A DNA stretch of 64,000 bases from Bradyrhizobium sp. SZCCT0148 (GCF_018129985.1 NZ_JAFCKT010000008.1:1-64000); one strand, 5' to 3'. Counted from the first letter of the stretch, positions 41,012 through 50,838 are shown. Notes: generated by a model from the sequence alone, not told the origin. Made by a program: numbers and translations.

Positions 41012-42700
41012 TCAGGCCGCGCGAACCGATTCCAGGAACCGCGCGACCTCGACCTTCAAAAGGGTGCTGTCGGTCGCCAGCGATTTCGCGGCCGAGAGCA
41101 CTTCGCCCGAGGCCTCGCCGGTCTCCATCGCACCACGCTGCACGTCGGTGATATTGGACGAGACCTCCTGCGTGCCGACCGAGGCCTGCTGGACGTTGCG
41201 GGAGATCTCCTGCGTCGCGGCGCCCTGCTCCTCGACAGCGGCGGCGATGGCTGAGGACACCTCGGACAACCGCTCGATGGTGCCGCCGATCTCCTGGATG
41301 GCGCTGACGGATTCCTGCGTCGCAGCCTGGATCCCTGCGACCTGCGCTCCGATCTCGCCGGTCGCTTTCGCGGTCTGCTCGGCCAGTGCCTTGACCTCCG
41401 ACGCGACGACGGCAAAGCCGCGGCCGGCTTCGCCGGCGCGGGCCGCTTCGATGGTCGCATTCAGCGCCAGCAGGTTGGTCTGGCCGGCGATGGTGTTGAT
41501 GAGTTCGACGACGTCACCGATGCGGGAGGCCGCCTGCGACAGCGCGTTGACGCGGTCGTTGGTCCGCGCCGCCTGCTCGACGGCTTCCGCAGCCATTCGC
41601 GCCGAATCCTGTACGCGGCGGCTGATCTCGGTGATCGAGGATGACAGCTCTTCCGAGGCGGACGCGACCGCCTGGACGTTGGTAGAAGCTTCCTCGGAGG
41701 CGGCTGCGACGACGGTTGCGAGTTCCTGGCCGCGCTGCGCCGTGCCGCTCAGCGTGGCGGCGGAGGCCTCGAGCTCGGTCGAGGCGGACGACACTGTCTC
41801 GACGACCTCGCCGATCATGACCTCGAAATTGCGCGTGATGGCATCGACGCGGCGGCCGCGTTCGATCTTGGCTTCGGCGTCTCGCGCGGCAGCCTGATCG
41901 GCAGCCCTCTTGGCGACCAGCGCCTCCTTGAAGATCTGCAGCGCATCCGCCATCGCGCCGATCTCGGTCTTCTCGCCGCGATGCGGCACCTCGGCCGAGA
42001 GGTCGCCCTCGCCGAGCGATTGCATCGGCCTGATGATGGAGGCGATGCCGCGAGAGACGTCGCGCACCAGAAAATATGCGGCGGCGATCGCGATCACGAC
42101 GGCCGCGACGATGATGCCGACCAGCACGCGGAAGATCAACGCGTAGCTGTCGGCCGCCTGCTTGGTCTCCAGCTCGGCGCCGTTGTTGTTGAGCTCGATG
42201 CCCTTCTGAAGCAGCGGATCGGCCGCCTGGGCCATCTTCGCGACCTTGGTCTGCAGCATCTCGTTGGCGTCGGTCGGGAAACGACCGATGGTCTTGCGGG
42301 ACAGGGCCATCGTCTCCTGCACGCCGTTGAGATATTCGGCCCATGCCTTGGTCCACTGCTCGTAGAGCGAGCGCTCTTCGGCGGTCGTGATCAGCGGCTC
42401 GTAGACCTTGCGGGTCTTCTCGATGCGCTCGCGCAACGAGGCGAGCCGCTTCTCGGCTGCATCCTTGCCCTCGACAGTATCCTGCATTAGGTGCAGGCGG
42501 AGCGCGACGCGCAGCTCGTTGATGTCGGCGCGCATGGAACCCAGCGCACGCACGCTGGGGAGCCAGCTCTGCGCAATCTCGACGGTGTGGGAGTTGATGT
42601 TTTGCATGGTGCCGATCGCCATCACGCCGACACCGGCAAGCGAGAGCACGAGGACCGACAGCACGGTCAGCAGCTTGAAGACGATCGACAATTTCGACAT
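41012..42700 (-). CDS. Methyl-accepting chemotaxis protein 1
   Basis: This 562-residue chemoreceptor has an N-terminal membrane helix (about 8-28), a four-helix-bundle periplasmic domain (about 30-185), a second membrane helix (about 190-210), a HAMP domain (about 212-265) and a long cytoplasmic signalling domain with the hairpin tip EAARAGEAGRGFAVVASEVK. No CheR-tethering pentapeptide is seen; the chain ends FLESVRAA. It is the first of three tandem minus-strand receptors sharing a nearly identical signalling half. Confidence 0.93.
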   Translation of the reverse strand: MSKLSIVFKLLTVLSVLVLSLAGVGVMAIGTMQNINSHTVEIAQSWLPSVRALGSMRADINELRVALRLHLMQDTVEGKDAAEKRLASLRERIEKTRKVYEPLITTAEERSLYEQWTKAWAEYLNGVQETMALSRKTIGRFPTDANEMLQTKVAKMAQAADPLLQKGIELNNNGAELETKQAADSYALIFRVLVGIIVAAVVIAIAAAYFLVRDVSRGIASIIRPMQSLGEGDLSAEVPHRGEKTEIGAMADALQIFKEALVAKRAADQAAARDAEAKIERGRRVDAITRNFEVMIGEVVETVSSASTELEASAATLSGTAQRGQELATVVAAASEEASTNVQAVASASEELSSSITEISRRVQDSARMAAEAVEQAARTNDRVNALSQAASRIGDVVELINTIAGQTNLLALNATIEAARAGEAGRGFAVVASEVKALAEQTAKATGEIGAQVAGIQAATQESVSAIQEIGGTIERLSEVSSAIAAAVEEQGAATQEISRNVQQASVGTQEVSSNITDVQRGAMETGEASGEVLSAAKSLATDSTLLKVEVARFLESVRAA

Positions 42701-42974
42701 CACACAAATCCCGAAGAACATACAACGCGCAGATCACCCGCGCCGCAATCGCCTCGACGGACGACTGGACGTGGTCATTCCAATAATGCTGGCTGGTTCT
42801 TATCTCGTAAGATTGCGCCCATAATTACAAACAGGCGTTAACAGGAAGCTACGTTGAATTACGGAATTCGGCAGCGCACCCACTATACGGTCCGCTACCA
42901 TTTGTAGCAGCACGGCCGACGGCGCGCAGCACCGCACCATCGCACCGCACCTTGTTGGACGGGGGGCCGACGTT
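42701..42974. other. Intergenic promoter region between receptor genes 1 and 2
   Basis: This is 274 bases without a supported gene. It holds the upstream region of receptor gene 1 (minus strand), with AT-rich stretches near 42810-42860. No terminator or operator could be identified. Confidence 0.4.
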
Positions 42975-44945
42975 TCAGGCCGCCCGGACTGTCTCCAGGA
43001 ACCGCGTGACCTCGCTCTTCAAGCGGTTGCTCTCCTGGGACAATGACTGCGCGGCCGAATGCACCTGTGCCGAGGCGGCCCCGGTCTCACCCGCGCCGCG
43101 CTGGACGTCGACGATATTCGCCGAGACGTCGGAGGTGCCCTGCGCGGCGTGCTGGATGTTGCGGGAGATCTCCTGCGTGGCGGCGCCCTGCTCCTCCACG
43201 GCCGCAGCGATGGTCGACGAAATCTCCGACATCCGCGCGATGGTTTCGCCGATCTCCTTGATCGCGCCGACGGATTCTTCCGTCGCGGTCTGGATCGCAC
43301 CGATGTGCTGGCCGATCTCGCCGGTGGCCTTCGCGGTCTGCTCGGCAAGCGCCTTAACTTCGGTCGCCACCACAGCAAAGCCCTTGCCGGCCTCGCCCGC
43401 CCGCGCCGCCTCGATGGTCGCGTTGAGCGCCAGCAGGTTGGTCTGGGCGGCGATGGTGTTGATCAGCTCGACCACGTCGCCAATGCGGGAAGCAGCCTTG
43501 GTCAGCTCGGCGACACGCGTATTGGTGCGCTGCGCCTGCCCGACCGCGACGTCGGCGACGCGCGCCGATTCCTGCACCTGACGGCTGATCTCGGAGACCG
43601 AGGAGGTCAGCTCCTCGCTCGCGGACGACACCGACTGCACGTTCGCGGACGCCTCCTCCGAGGCCGCCGCCACGGCGGTGGCGAGGCTATTGCCGCGCTC
43701 GGCGGTCCGCGTCAGCGTGTTGGATGACGCCTCAAGCTCGGTCGCGGCCGACGACACGGTCTCGATGATCTCGCCGACTGCGCCTTCGAAGCCGTCGGCG
43801 AGCCGCTGCATGTCGGCCTTGCGCTGTGCGCGACCACGCGCCTCGGCTTCCGCCTGCTCGGCGCGCAGCCGGTCGGCCTCCGCCATGTTGGCCTTGAAGA
43901 CCGCAACCGCTCCGGCCATCTCGCCGATCTCGTCCTTGCGGCCGACGCCGGGGATCACCACGGAGGTGTCACCGTTTGCCAGGCCGGTCATCGACCGCAC
44001 CATGGCTATCAGCGCGGTCGAGATCGAGCGGCCGACGAAAAAGGCCACGCTTCCCACCAGCAGGACGGAGCATCCGAGCGCGACCCACATCCACAGCTTG
44101 ATCGAGGCCCGTGTCGACGCTTCGTCAGCCTTCGCCGCGTCGTATCGTTGGGCGACGTTCTTTTCGATGTCTTCGAGGACGGGTTCAATCACCCTGAACT
44201 CCTTGGACATCGCCGAGCCGTGCGAGGCCAGATCCTGCGCGCCGGCTGCCCAGGTCGAGAAATCACTTTCATACTTGGCGAGCTTCTTGGCGATATCCGC
44301 CTTCATCGCCGGGGGAATTGTCGATGCATCCACCTGCTTGGAGAACTCCGCCGCGGTCTTCTTCAGAGCCTCCACATATTTCTGGTCGCGACGCAGCATG
44401 AAGTCCTTCTCGTGCCGGCGCATCATCAGCATGCCACTGGTAAGTCGCGGGTCATCGACCTCCTTCAGCTTGGTCTCGATGTCGTGGACCGCCGCGCGCA
44501 GCGAACCTGACAAGCCCAGCGTTTCGTTCAAACCGAGCTTGACCTCGGCCTTCTCGACGGCCGCAAACTCATTCACGTATCGCTCGAACCCGGCACGGGC
44601 CTGCGCCACCTTCTCGCCAATCGTCGCGTAGCCAGCCGCACGCGTCGCACTGCCGAGGCGATCGAAATTCCCGACGATGTCGGACGCGAGTTCGGCGTGC
44701 CGCTTCGCGTAAGACTGATCGCGACGCAGCTGGAAGTCTTTCTCGGCCCGGCGCGCTTCGAGCAGTTGCTGGGAAACCCGCTGGTTGAGATCGGACATCT
44801 TGCGCGCGCTATCAGCGGCATCGCGCGACGTGTCCTGGGAGAGGCTGCCAATCTGGTAGATCGCGCCGAAGGCGATGAGCCCGATGAGACCGAACAGTCC
44901 GATCGCCATGACCTTGTGAGTGAGGCGAATGGAAATGCCACTCAT
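42975..44945 (-). CDS. Methyl-accepting chemotaxis protein 2 (long sensor)
   Basis: This 656-residue receptor has a membrane helix (about 8-28), a longer helical periplasmic domain (about 30-300) of helical-bimodular type, a second membrane helix (about 300-320), a HAMP domain and a signalling domain with the same tip (EAARAGEAGKGFAVVATEVK) and end FLETVRAA. The larger sensor suggests a different ligand set from the other two. I chose ATG 44945; an upstream frame adds nine residues. Confidence 0.92.
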   Translation of the reverse strand: MSGISIRLTHKVMAIGLFGLIGLIAFGAIYQIGSLSQDTSRDAADSARKMSDLNQRVSQQLLEARRAEKDFQLRRDQSYAKRHAELASDIVGNFDRLGSATRAAGYATIGEKVAQARAGFERYVNEFAAVEKAEVKLGLNETLGLSGSLRAAVHDIETKLKEVDDPRLTSGMLMMRRHEKDFMLRRDQKYVEALKKTAAEFSKQVDASTIPPAMKADIAKKLAKYESDFSTWAAGAQDLASHGSAMSKEFRVIEPVLEDIEKNVAQRYDAAKADEASTRASIKLWMWVALGCSVLLVGSVAFFVGRSISTALIAMVRSMTGLANGDTSVVIPGVGRKDEIGEMAGAVAVFKANMAEADRLRAEQAEAEARGRAQRKADMQRLADGFEGAVGEIIETVSSAATELEASSNTLTRTAERGNSLATAVAAASEEASANVQSVSSASEELTSSVSEISRQVQESARVADVAVGQAQRTNTRVAELTKAASRIGDVVELINTIAAQTNLLALNATIEAARAGEAGKGFAVVATEVKALAEQTAKATGEIGQHIGAIQTATEESVGAIKEIGETIARMSEISSTIAAAVEEQGAATQEISRNIQHAAQGTSDVSANIVDVQRGAGETGAASAQVHSAAQSLSQESNRLKSEVTRFLETVRAA

Positions 44946-45140
44946 GAAAGTGCTCCAACGATTGATGGGCAATGCGAAGGGCGACTCAGTGCCCGGGAAA
45001 TTACGGCAATGATGACCGGATCGCTTTTCCGGAAGGTTAATCCTGCGCGGGCTGAAATCGCGGCGAATGGACCATGAAAGCGCGCAACCGCCGCGCAGTC
45101 ACGCGCGATGGTTGCAGATGAGCGTCGAAAGACGCCGCCG

Positions 45141-46883
45141 TCAGGCGGCGCGCACGGTGTCGAGAAATCTGCTGACCTCGATCTTGAGGCGGTTGCTGTC
45201 GCCGGACAGCAACTGCGCGGCGGACAGGACCTGGGAGGAAGCGGACCCCGTCTCGCTCGCGCCATGCTGCACGTCGGTGATGTTGGACGACACCTGATGG
45301 GTACCCTCAGCCGCCTGCTGCACGTTGCGGGAAATCTCCTGCGTCGCCGCGCCCTGCTCTTCGACGGCGGCCGCGATCGTGGAGGAGATCTCCGACAGCC
45401 TCTCGATGGTATGGCTGATGTCCTTGATCGCGCCGACGGAATGCTCGGTCGCGGTCTGGATGCTGGCGATCTGCTGGCCGATCTCGCCGGTCGCCTTCGC
45501 AGTCTGCTCGGCGAGCGCCTTGACCTCGGAGGCGACCACGGCGAAGCCGCGGCCGGCCTCGCCCGCCCGCGCAGCCTCGATGGTTGCATTGAGTGCCAGC
45601 AGATTGGTCTGGCCGGCGATGGTGTTGATCAGTTCCACCACGTCGCCGATTCGTGCCGCCGCAGCCGAGAGCTCGCCGACACGGTCGGTCGTGGTGCGGG
45701 CCTGGCTCACTGCCTCGCCGGCGACGCGGGCAGATTCCTGCACCTGGCGGCTGATCTCCGTGATCGAAGACGACAGCTCCTCGGTCGCCGACGCCACCGA
45801 CTGCACGTTGGTGGAGGCTTCTTCGGACGCGGCAGCCACCATGGCGGTGAGTTCCTGCGTGCGCTCCGCGGTCGAGGTCAGCGTGGTGGCGGATGCCTCG
45901 AGCTCGGTCGAGGCCGAGGACACCGTGCCGACGATCTGGCCGACCGCCGACTCGAAATTGTCCGCAAGCTTGTGCATCTCGGCCTTGCGCTGCTGGGCTG
46001 CGATCTGGTCCTGCCGCACCTTGGCTTCCGCTTCCTCGCGGGCCTTCTGCTCGGATACGACCTTGAATTTTTCGACGGCGCCAGCGACCTCTCCGACTTC
46101 GTCCTTGCGGCCGAGGCCCGGCAGCACCACGGAGAAATCTCCGCCGGCAAGTTTTTCCATCGCCGCCGTCAGCGCCCGCATGGGCCGCGCGATGCTGAAG
46201 ACAGAGAAGATGCACGCACCGATCAAGACAAGCGCGGCCAGAACGCCGGTAACGAGTGAGGTCCGTGCAACTGAGGTCGCCTCGGCTTCCGCGGCTGCGC
46301 GCGTCTCGACGCTCCTCTGTTTCGCGAAATCGGTTATCTGGTTGGTCAACTCGGAAATCTCGGCGTTGATCGGCGCGAGCGTTCCCTTGCGAAACTGATC
46401 GACGTCGGCCACGAGCTTGGCGAGCTGCGCCGCCGCTTCGCCGTCCTTCTTCCCCTCCAGCGCCAGCTCCTGCTTGCGAATGGCCTCGATCTGCTGCTGG
46501 CCCTTGCCGAATTCGCCGATCAACACGGTCAGGCGATCGATCCGCTTGCGGTTCTCCGGCGAGCGCGAAAGCTTCGCCATCTCGCCCGAAAACTTCGTGG
46601 CGGCGGCCTGCCGGTCATTGAAGTAGGAAACTGCCTTCTGCATCTCGGCCGGCGAAGCAGACATCAAGATGTCGCGAATGCCGATCTGCATGCCCCGGAC
46701 CGACGCTTTCGCTTCCGCGGCGTTCTGCGCGATCGCCTGCTGGCCTGACGCGGCATTGCTGAGCTTCTGGACATTGGCATCTCCGCTCGTCTGCAGAAAG
46801 ATCATGAGCGCGACGAGCACGATGGTCAGCGCCGAAGTGACCGCGAGCTTGGTGCCGATTCGCAGGTTCTGAATGAACGTCAT
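45141..46883 (-). CDS. Methyl-accepting chemotaxis protein 3
   Basis: This 580-residue receptor has a four-helix-bundle sensor (about 34-190) between two membrane helices, a HAMP domain (about 215-265) and a signalling domain with the same tip (EAARAGEAGRGFAVVASEVK) and end FLDTVRAA. The ATG at 46883 has GGGGA upstream; frames further up are less likely. The ligand is unknown. With receptors 1 and 2 it forms a tandem array on one strand. Confidence 0.92.
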   Translation of the reverse strand: MTFIQNLRIGTKLAVTSALTIVLVALMIFLQTSGDANVQKLSNAASGQQAIAQNAAEAKASVRGMQIGIRDILMSASPAEMQKAVSYFNDRQAAATKFSGEMAKLSRSPENRKRIDRLTVLIGEFGKGQQQIEAIRKQELALEGKKDGEAAAQLAKLVADVDQFRKGTLAPINAEISELTNQITDFAKQRSVETRAAAEAEATSVARTSLVTGVLAALVLIGACIFSVFSIARPMRALTAAMEKLAGGDFSVVLPGLGRKDEVGEVAGAVEKFKVVSEQKAREEAEAKVRQDQIAAQQRKAEMHKLADNFESAVGQIVGTVSSASTELEASATTLTSTAERTQELTAMVAAASEEASTNVQSVASATEELSSSITEISRQVQESARVAGEAVSQARTTTDRVGELSAAAARIGDVVELINTIAGQTNLLALNATIEAARAGEAGRGFAVVASEVKALAEQTAKATGEIGQQIASIQTATEHSVGAIKDISHTIERLSEISSTIAAAVEEQGAATQEISRNVQQAAEGTHQVSSNITDVQHGASETGSASSQVLSAAQLLSGDSNRLKIEVSRFLDTVRAA

Positions 46884-47114
46884 CAAAGTATCCCCAAGGG
46901 TACGCATTTGCCGCGGCGAAGCGCGTGAACAGCCGGGGAGGCTAACAGCGAGGTTCCTCATTAACGTTAAGCAAAGCCTCGCCGACCTCCGTAGAAATAC
47001 CGGATGGGCCGCTGAACCGCATGGTTCTTCGCATCTCTTACGTGCAGGAAAACGGACTTCGCGGATTTAAACGCATCGGTAGACGTGAACGCCGGGTCAC
47101 TCGATCGACAATCG

Positions 47115-47348
47115 TCAGCGTAAACTCTCGCCGAGGAGGCTGATGCGAAAGACCGGCTTCTTGTCCTCGTCGAGCAGCTCCATGCACCACTCGGCGTTCG
47201 GCTTCAGGCTGCGTGCAATACCACCGAGCAGGTTGGCGCAGACCTCCGTCATCTCGGTCCAGGCGGCTGCGCGGTCCTCGAACTCGTAGGGCTGGTCGGC
47301 GGCGCCAGAATAGCGACCGGTGCTGATGCGGAAGAAGTACAGCGACAT
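47115..47348 (-). CDS. DUF6894 small protein
   Basis: This 77-residue protein of the DUF6894 family begins MSLYFFRISTGRYSG and ends KKPVFRISLLGESL, with AAAWTEMTEVCANLLGGIAR between. AAGGG lies seven bases before the ATG. The family is abundant in Bradyrhizobium and has no known function. Confidence 0.85.
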   Translation of the reverse strand: MSLYFFRISTGRYSGAADQPYEFEDRAAAWTEMTEVCANLLGGIARSLKPNAEWCMELLDEDKKPVFRISLLGESLR

Positions 47349-47511
47349 CGTCGAACCCTTTTATCGGGCCGCGCCCCCCGGCCGTACGCAAACTGAGCGC
47401 GAACAGCTACCAACGCATGAAAGCCGCCGTCCGTATGACTACGGCGCGGCGGCTTCATGTTCGACGGACGTCTTCAACGACAGAGTGCGCAAACCGTCCT
47501 GCGCTGCTGTC

Positions 47512-48111
47512 TCACTGGGTCGAGCGGCGCAGCTCCAGCGGACCCTCGGTCCTGGCGGGCTCAGACTTGACCTCCGACTTTACCGGCTCGAGCCGGCTGC
47601 TCTCGACGCGTGGCGTCTCGACCCGTGAGGCCACTTCGGTGTTGGCAGGGCCGACAGACCCGGTGTGCTCCGCCCGGTGCAGCGAGCGCGGCCGCGCCGC
47701 AGCGCGCGCCATCAGCATCTGGTTGCCGCCCTGGTGATGGAAGTCGCAATAGGCGAAGCCCATTCCCGACACCGAGCCGCGGAAGCTGCGGTCGTCGGTC
47801 TTTTCCAGGTTGAAACAGGGCTCGAACGGAATGCCCTTGATCGAGGCACAGACGTTCTGGCCGCGGATCTGCAACGTATTGCCGGGCAGGCGGAGATGCT
47901 TGACCGGGCCCGCACCGGAGAACTGCACCGCGCCGGCGGCACCAAGATCGTCCAGGATACGGCCTGCGCCGCGGGTGCCGTCGAAACAGGTGAAGGCAAA
48001 CACCTTGCCCGCCACGAAGCGGCGCGCCTCATCGGCATTCATGCTTCCGGCAAGGGCCGGCGCAAACGTTGCTGCCGCCGTGACAGCCCCCAACACAATA
48101 CGCGCAAGCAT
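47512..48111 (-). CDS. Secreted hypothetical protein with disordered tail
   Basis: This 199-residue protein has a signal peptide (about 1-22), a soluble domain with four cysteines (about 40-130, including VCASIKGIPFEPC and YCDFHHQGGNQ) and a disordered, Glu/Ser/Arg-rich C-terminus (about 145-199). The ATG at 48111 is supported by GGAG seven bases away; an upstream TTG is unlikely. Function unknown. Confidence 0.75.
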   Translation of the reverse strand: MLARIVLGAVTAAATFAPALAGSMNADEARRFVAGKVFAFTCFDGTRGAGRILDDLGAAGAVQFSGAGPVKHLRLPGNTLQIRGQNVCASIKGIPFEPCFNLEKTDDRSFRGSVSGMGFAYCDFHHQGGNQMLMARAAARPRSLHRAEHTGSVGPANTEVASRVETPRVESSRLEPVKSEVKSEPARTEGPLELRRSTQ

Positions 48112-48172
48112 GCTCAACTCCGAACCAACCCCAGCGCGGGCGATGCCTTATCTCTTTACCCGCTGCTTACCA

Positions 48173-48209
48173 TACTAACCATGGCGACATTGAAGCAGCA
48201 TGGTTGGTA
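48173..48209. repeat. Near-perfect 11-bp inverted repeat
   Basis: TACTAACCATG (48173-48183) and CATGGTTGGTA (48199-48209) pair with one mismatch around a 15-base centre. It lies in the 112-base gap after the reductase gene and before the secreted protein gene (both minus strand), so it may be an operator or a weak transcript-end hairpin. There is no T-run. Confidence 0.45.
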
Positions 48210-48223
48210 AAGTCTGAACGCCG

Positions 48224-49210
48224 TTAGACAATTTTTACCACGGTGCGACCGCGGACCTGTCCGGCCAGGATTTTCGCGCCCCACTCCGAAACCTGATCGA
48301 GGGAGATTTCGTGAGTAATTTCAGATAGTTTTGTCCGATCCAGATCTGACGCCAGGCGCTGCCAGGCGGCTTTCCGCGGCTCGATCGGGCACATCACGGA
48401 ATCGATGCCGAGAAGGCACACTCCGCGCAAAATGAAGGGTGCGACAGACGATGGCAGGTCCATGCCGGCGGCCAGGCCGCAGGCCGCGATCGCACCGCCG
48501 TATTTCGTCATCGACAGCAGATTCGCCAGCGTGGTCGAGCCGACGCTGTCGATGCCCCCTGCCCAGCGCTCCTTCGCGATCGGCTTGGCCGGCGCCGACA
48601 ATTCGTTGCGGTCGATGATCTCGGCTGCTCCCAGCTGCTTCAGATAGTCGGCCTCCGAGGCGCGACCGGTCGAAGCGATGACGTGGTAACCGAGCTTGGA
48701 GAGCACGGCGATCGCGACCGAGCCAACGCCGCCGGCGGCACCCGTCACCACCACAGGGCCGCTCTTCGGGGACAGACCGTGCTTCTCCAGCGCCAGCACC
48801 GAGAGCATCGCGGTGAAGCCGGCGGTGCCGATCGCCATGGCATCGCGCGCCGACAGGCCTTGCGGCAAGGCCACCAGCCAGTCGCCTTTCACCCGTGCCA
48901 TCTCGGCATAGGCGCCGAGATGCGTTTCGCCCATGCCCCAGCCGGTGCAGACGACCTTGTCGCCCGCCTTCCACTGCGGATGCGAGGACGCTTCGACGGT
49001 GCCGGCGAAGTCGATGCCGGCGATCATCGGGAAGCGGCGCACCACCGGGGCCTTGCCGGTGAGCGCAAGGCCGTCCTTGTAGTTCAGCGTCGACCATTCC
49101 ACGCGGACGGTGACGTCGCCGTCCATCAGCTCGGCTTCGTCGAACTGCGTCAGCGCGGCGGTGGTGCCCTTGTCCGCCTTGTCGATCCGGATCGCCTTGA
49201 ATGTGGCCAC
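48224..49210 (-). CDS. MDR oxidoreductase, YhdH/AcuI-like
   Basis: This 328-residue zinc-independent medium-chain reductase has VVVTGAAGGVGSVAIAVL (NADPH Rossmann motif) and NYKDGLALTG, which fits YhdH/AcuI (acrylyl-CoA reductase) proteins. It lacks the zinc-binding cysteines of true alcohol dehydrogenases. The GTG start at 49210 with AGGGAG eight bases upstream is better than the in-frame frame start further up. Substrate not proven. Confidence 0.88.
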   Translation of the reverse strand: MATFKAIRIDKADKGTTAALTQFDEAELMDGDVTVRVEWSTLNYKDGLALTGKAPVVRRFPMIAGIDFAGTVEASSHPQWKAGDKVVCTGWGMGETHLGAYAEMARVKGDWLVALPQGLSARDAMAIGTAGFTAMLSVLALEKHGLSPKSGPVVVTGAAGGVGSVAIAVLSKLGYHVIASTGRASEADYLKQLGAAEIIDRNELSAPAKPIAKERWAGGIDSVGSTTLANLLSMTKYGGAIAACGLAAGMDLPSSVAPFILRGVCLLGIDSVMCPIEPRKAAWQRLASDLDRTKLSEITHEISLDQVSEWGAKILAGQVRGRTVVKIV

Positions 49211-49250
49211 GACTGAACTCCCTGACAGGTTGACCGGGATGTTTAGCCGA

Positions 49251-50504
49251 TCAGGCAGGCTGCGCAACCGCCCTAACGACAGGTTTCTCCACGATTGGAA
49301 GATTGATCAGCGCCGAGAGCACGCCGAACACAATCGAGAGCCACCAGATCGGCGTGTAGGAACCGTACTTTTCGAAGACGATACCCCCGAGCCAGACGCC
49401 GAGGAAGCCGCCGACCTGATGGCTGACGAAGGCGAAGCCATAGAGCGTCGCAAGCCAGCGCGTGCCGAACATCAGCGCCACCAGCGCCGAGGTCGGCGGC
49501 ACCGTCGACAGCCAGGTCAGGCCGGAGACCGCACCGAAGGCGATCGCCGAGAACGGCGTGATCGGGAACGAGATGAAGGCGAGGGTCGCGAGTGCGCGCG
49601 TGAAGTAGATGGTGGAGAGGATGTAGCGCTTGGGCAGCGAGTTCTGGAGATAGCCGACGCTCAGCGAGCCCACGATGTTGAACAGGCCGATCGCTGCAAT
49701 CACCCAGCCGCCGGTCTGCGCGGAGATGCCGCGATCGACCAGGAAGGCCGGCAGATGCACGGTGATGAAGGCGAGTTGGAAGCCGCAGGTGAAGAAGCCG
49801 AGCACCAACAGCACGTAGGAGCGATGGCCGAAGGCTTCCGCGAGCGCCTTCATAAACGTCTGCTCGTCCGCAGGCGCCGTGTTTGCCGTGGTTGCGACCG
49901 GCGGCGTCGAGAGCGCCAGCGACAGCGGAATGATCAGCAGCATCAGGAAGCCGAACACGGAGAGCGCCTGCTGCCAGCCGAAATTGTCGATCAACGCAAC
50001 GCCGATCGGTGCGAACAAAAACTGGCCGAATGAGCCAGCCGCCGTGCCGGCTCCAAGCGCAAGGCCGCGCTTCTCGGCCGGCAGCAGCTTGGTGAATGCC
50101 GACAGCACCAGGTTGAACGAGCAGCCGGCAAGACCAAAGCCGATCATGACGCCCGCACCGATGTCGAGCGACAACGGCGTCGTGGAATAGCGCATCAACA
50201 GCAGGCCGCCGGCATAGAGCAGAGCGCCGACGCACATCACACGGAACAGGCCAAAGCGATCGGCCACCGCGCCGGCGAGCGGTTGGCCCAGTCCCCACAG
50301 CAGATTCTGAAAGGCAATGGCGAGGCCGAACACGTCACGGCCCCAGGAGAATTCGTGGCTCATCGGCTGCACGAAGAAGCCGAGCGCAGAGCGCGGACCG
50401 AAGCCGAGCATGCCGATCGCACAGCCACAGAGGATGATGACGGCGGGAGTGCGCCAGTTGGAGGAACGTGGCCCCGGCGCGAGTTCGCCCACTGATGTCG
50501 ACAT
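49251..50504 (-). CDS. MFS transporter
   Basis: This 417-residue major facilitator has 12 membrane helices in two halves, with a GxxxDRFG loop (AGAVADRFG) between helices 2 and 3 and a Pro-rich cytoplasmic hinge (about 200-215). It resembles small-molecule or oxalate/formate-type MFS proteins; the substrate is unknown. GGGGAA precedes the ATG. It is divergent from the nadABC promoter region. Confidence 0.9.
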   Translation of the reverse strand: MSTSVGELAPGPRSSNWRTPAVIILCGCAIGMLGFGPRSALGFFVQPMSHEFSWGRDVFGLAIAFQNLLWGLGQPLAGAVADRFGLFRVMCVGALLYAGGLLLMRYSTTPLSLDIGAGVMIGFGLAGCSFNLVLSAFTKLLPAEKRGLALGAGTAAGSFGQFLFAPIGVALIDNFGWQQALSVFGFLMLLIIPLSLALSTPPVATTANTAPADEQTFMKALAEAFGHRSYVLLVLGFFTCGFQLAFITVHLPAFLVDRGISAQTGGWVIAAIGLFNIVGSLSVGYLQNSLPKRYILSTIYFTRALATLAFISFPITPFSAIAFGAVSGLTWLSTVPPTSALVALMFGTRWLATLYGFAFVSHQVGGFLGVWLGGIVFEKYGSYTPIWWLSIVFGVLSALINLPIVEKPVVRAVAQPA

Positions 50505-50725
50505 GGCATTCCCCGTCTATCGTTGGCGGATTCGCCAGGAGGCGGCCGCAAATGCGTCACTTAATGCATTTGCATGAAAATCCCAAATCAAAAACGGTTG
50601 CATCGCGCGGGGAGCTGTCGCGCAAGCATTGCATTTCAATCTGACCTCGCCGGAGGCGTCGAGGGCTTGACGGAAATGTGTGCGACAGCATCTGGCGATC
50701 CTCGAAAGAGCATGCTATTTTTGAT
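50505..50725. other. Intergenic region between MFS gene and nad operators
   Basis: This is 221 bases between the divergent MFS and nadA genes holding no gene. It contains AT-rich DNA near 50700-50725 leading into the first nad operator. No terminator is visible. Confidence 0.4.
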
Positions 50726-50742
50726 TTGCTCAATATGAGTAT
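50726..50742 (+). promoter_or_regulatory. Distal nad operator (NadQ-type palindrome)
   Basis: TTGCTCAATATGAGTAT is an imperfect version of the operator at 50801-50817, with the right arm TGAGTAT conserved. Its centre is 75 bases (about seven helical turns) upstream of the second site, a spacing suited to cooperative binding or looping. A TATATT at 50740-50745 lies on its right edge. Confidence 0.6.
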
Positions 50743-50799
50743 ATTTAGCTCCCAGTGACGGTCGCGCTGGCCCCGCGGTCGAATGATCTGGGCCTTCGA

Positions 50800-50818
50800 T
50801 ATACTCATTTTGAGTATA
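50800..50818 (+). promoter_or_regulatory. Proximal nad operator (NadQ-type perfect palindrome)
   Basis: TATACTCATTTTGAGTATA is a perfect dyad of 8-bp arms around TTT, placed 21 bases before the nadA start and overlapping a TATAAA that could be the -10 box. It matches the ATACTCA-N3-TGAGTAT pattern I recall for NadQ in Rhizobiales, and the matching regulator gene is in this window at 37281. Confidence 0.7.
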
Positions 50819-50838
50819 AACGACTTAAGGGAGCTTCA

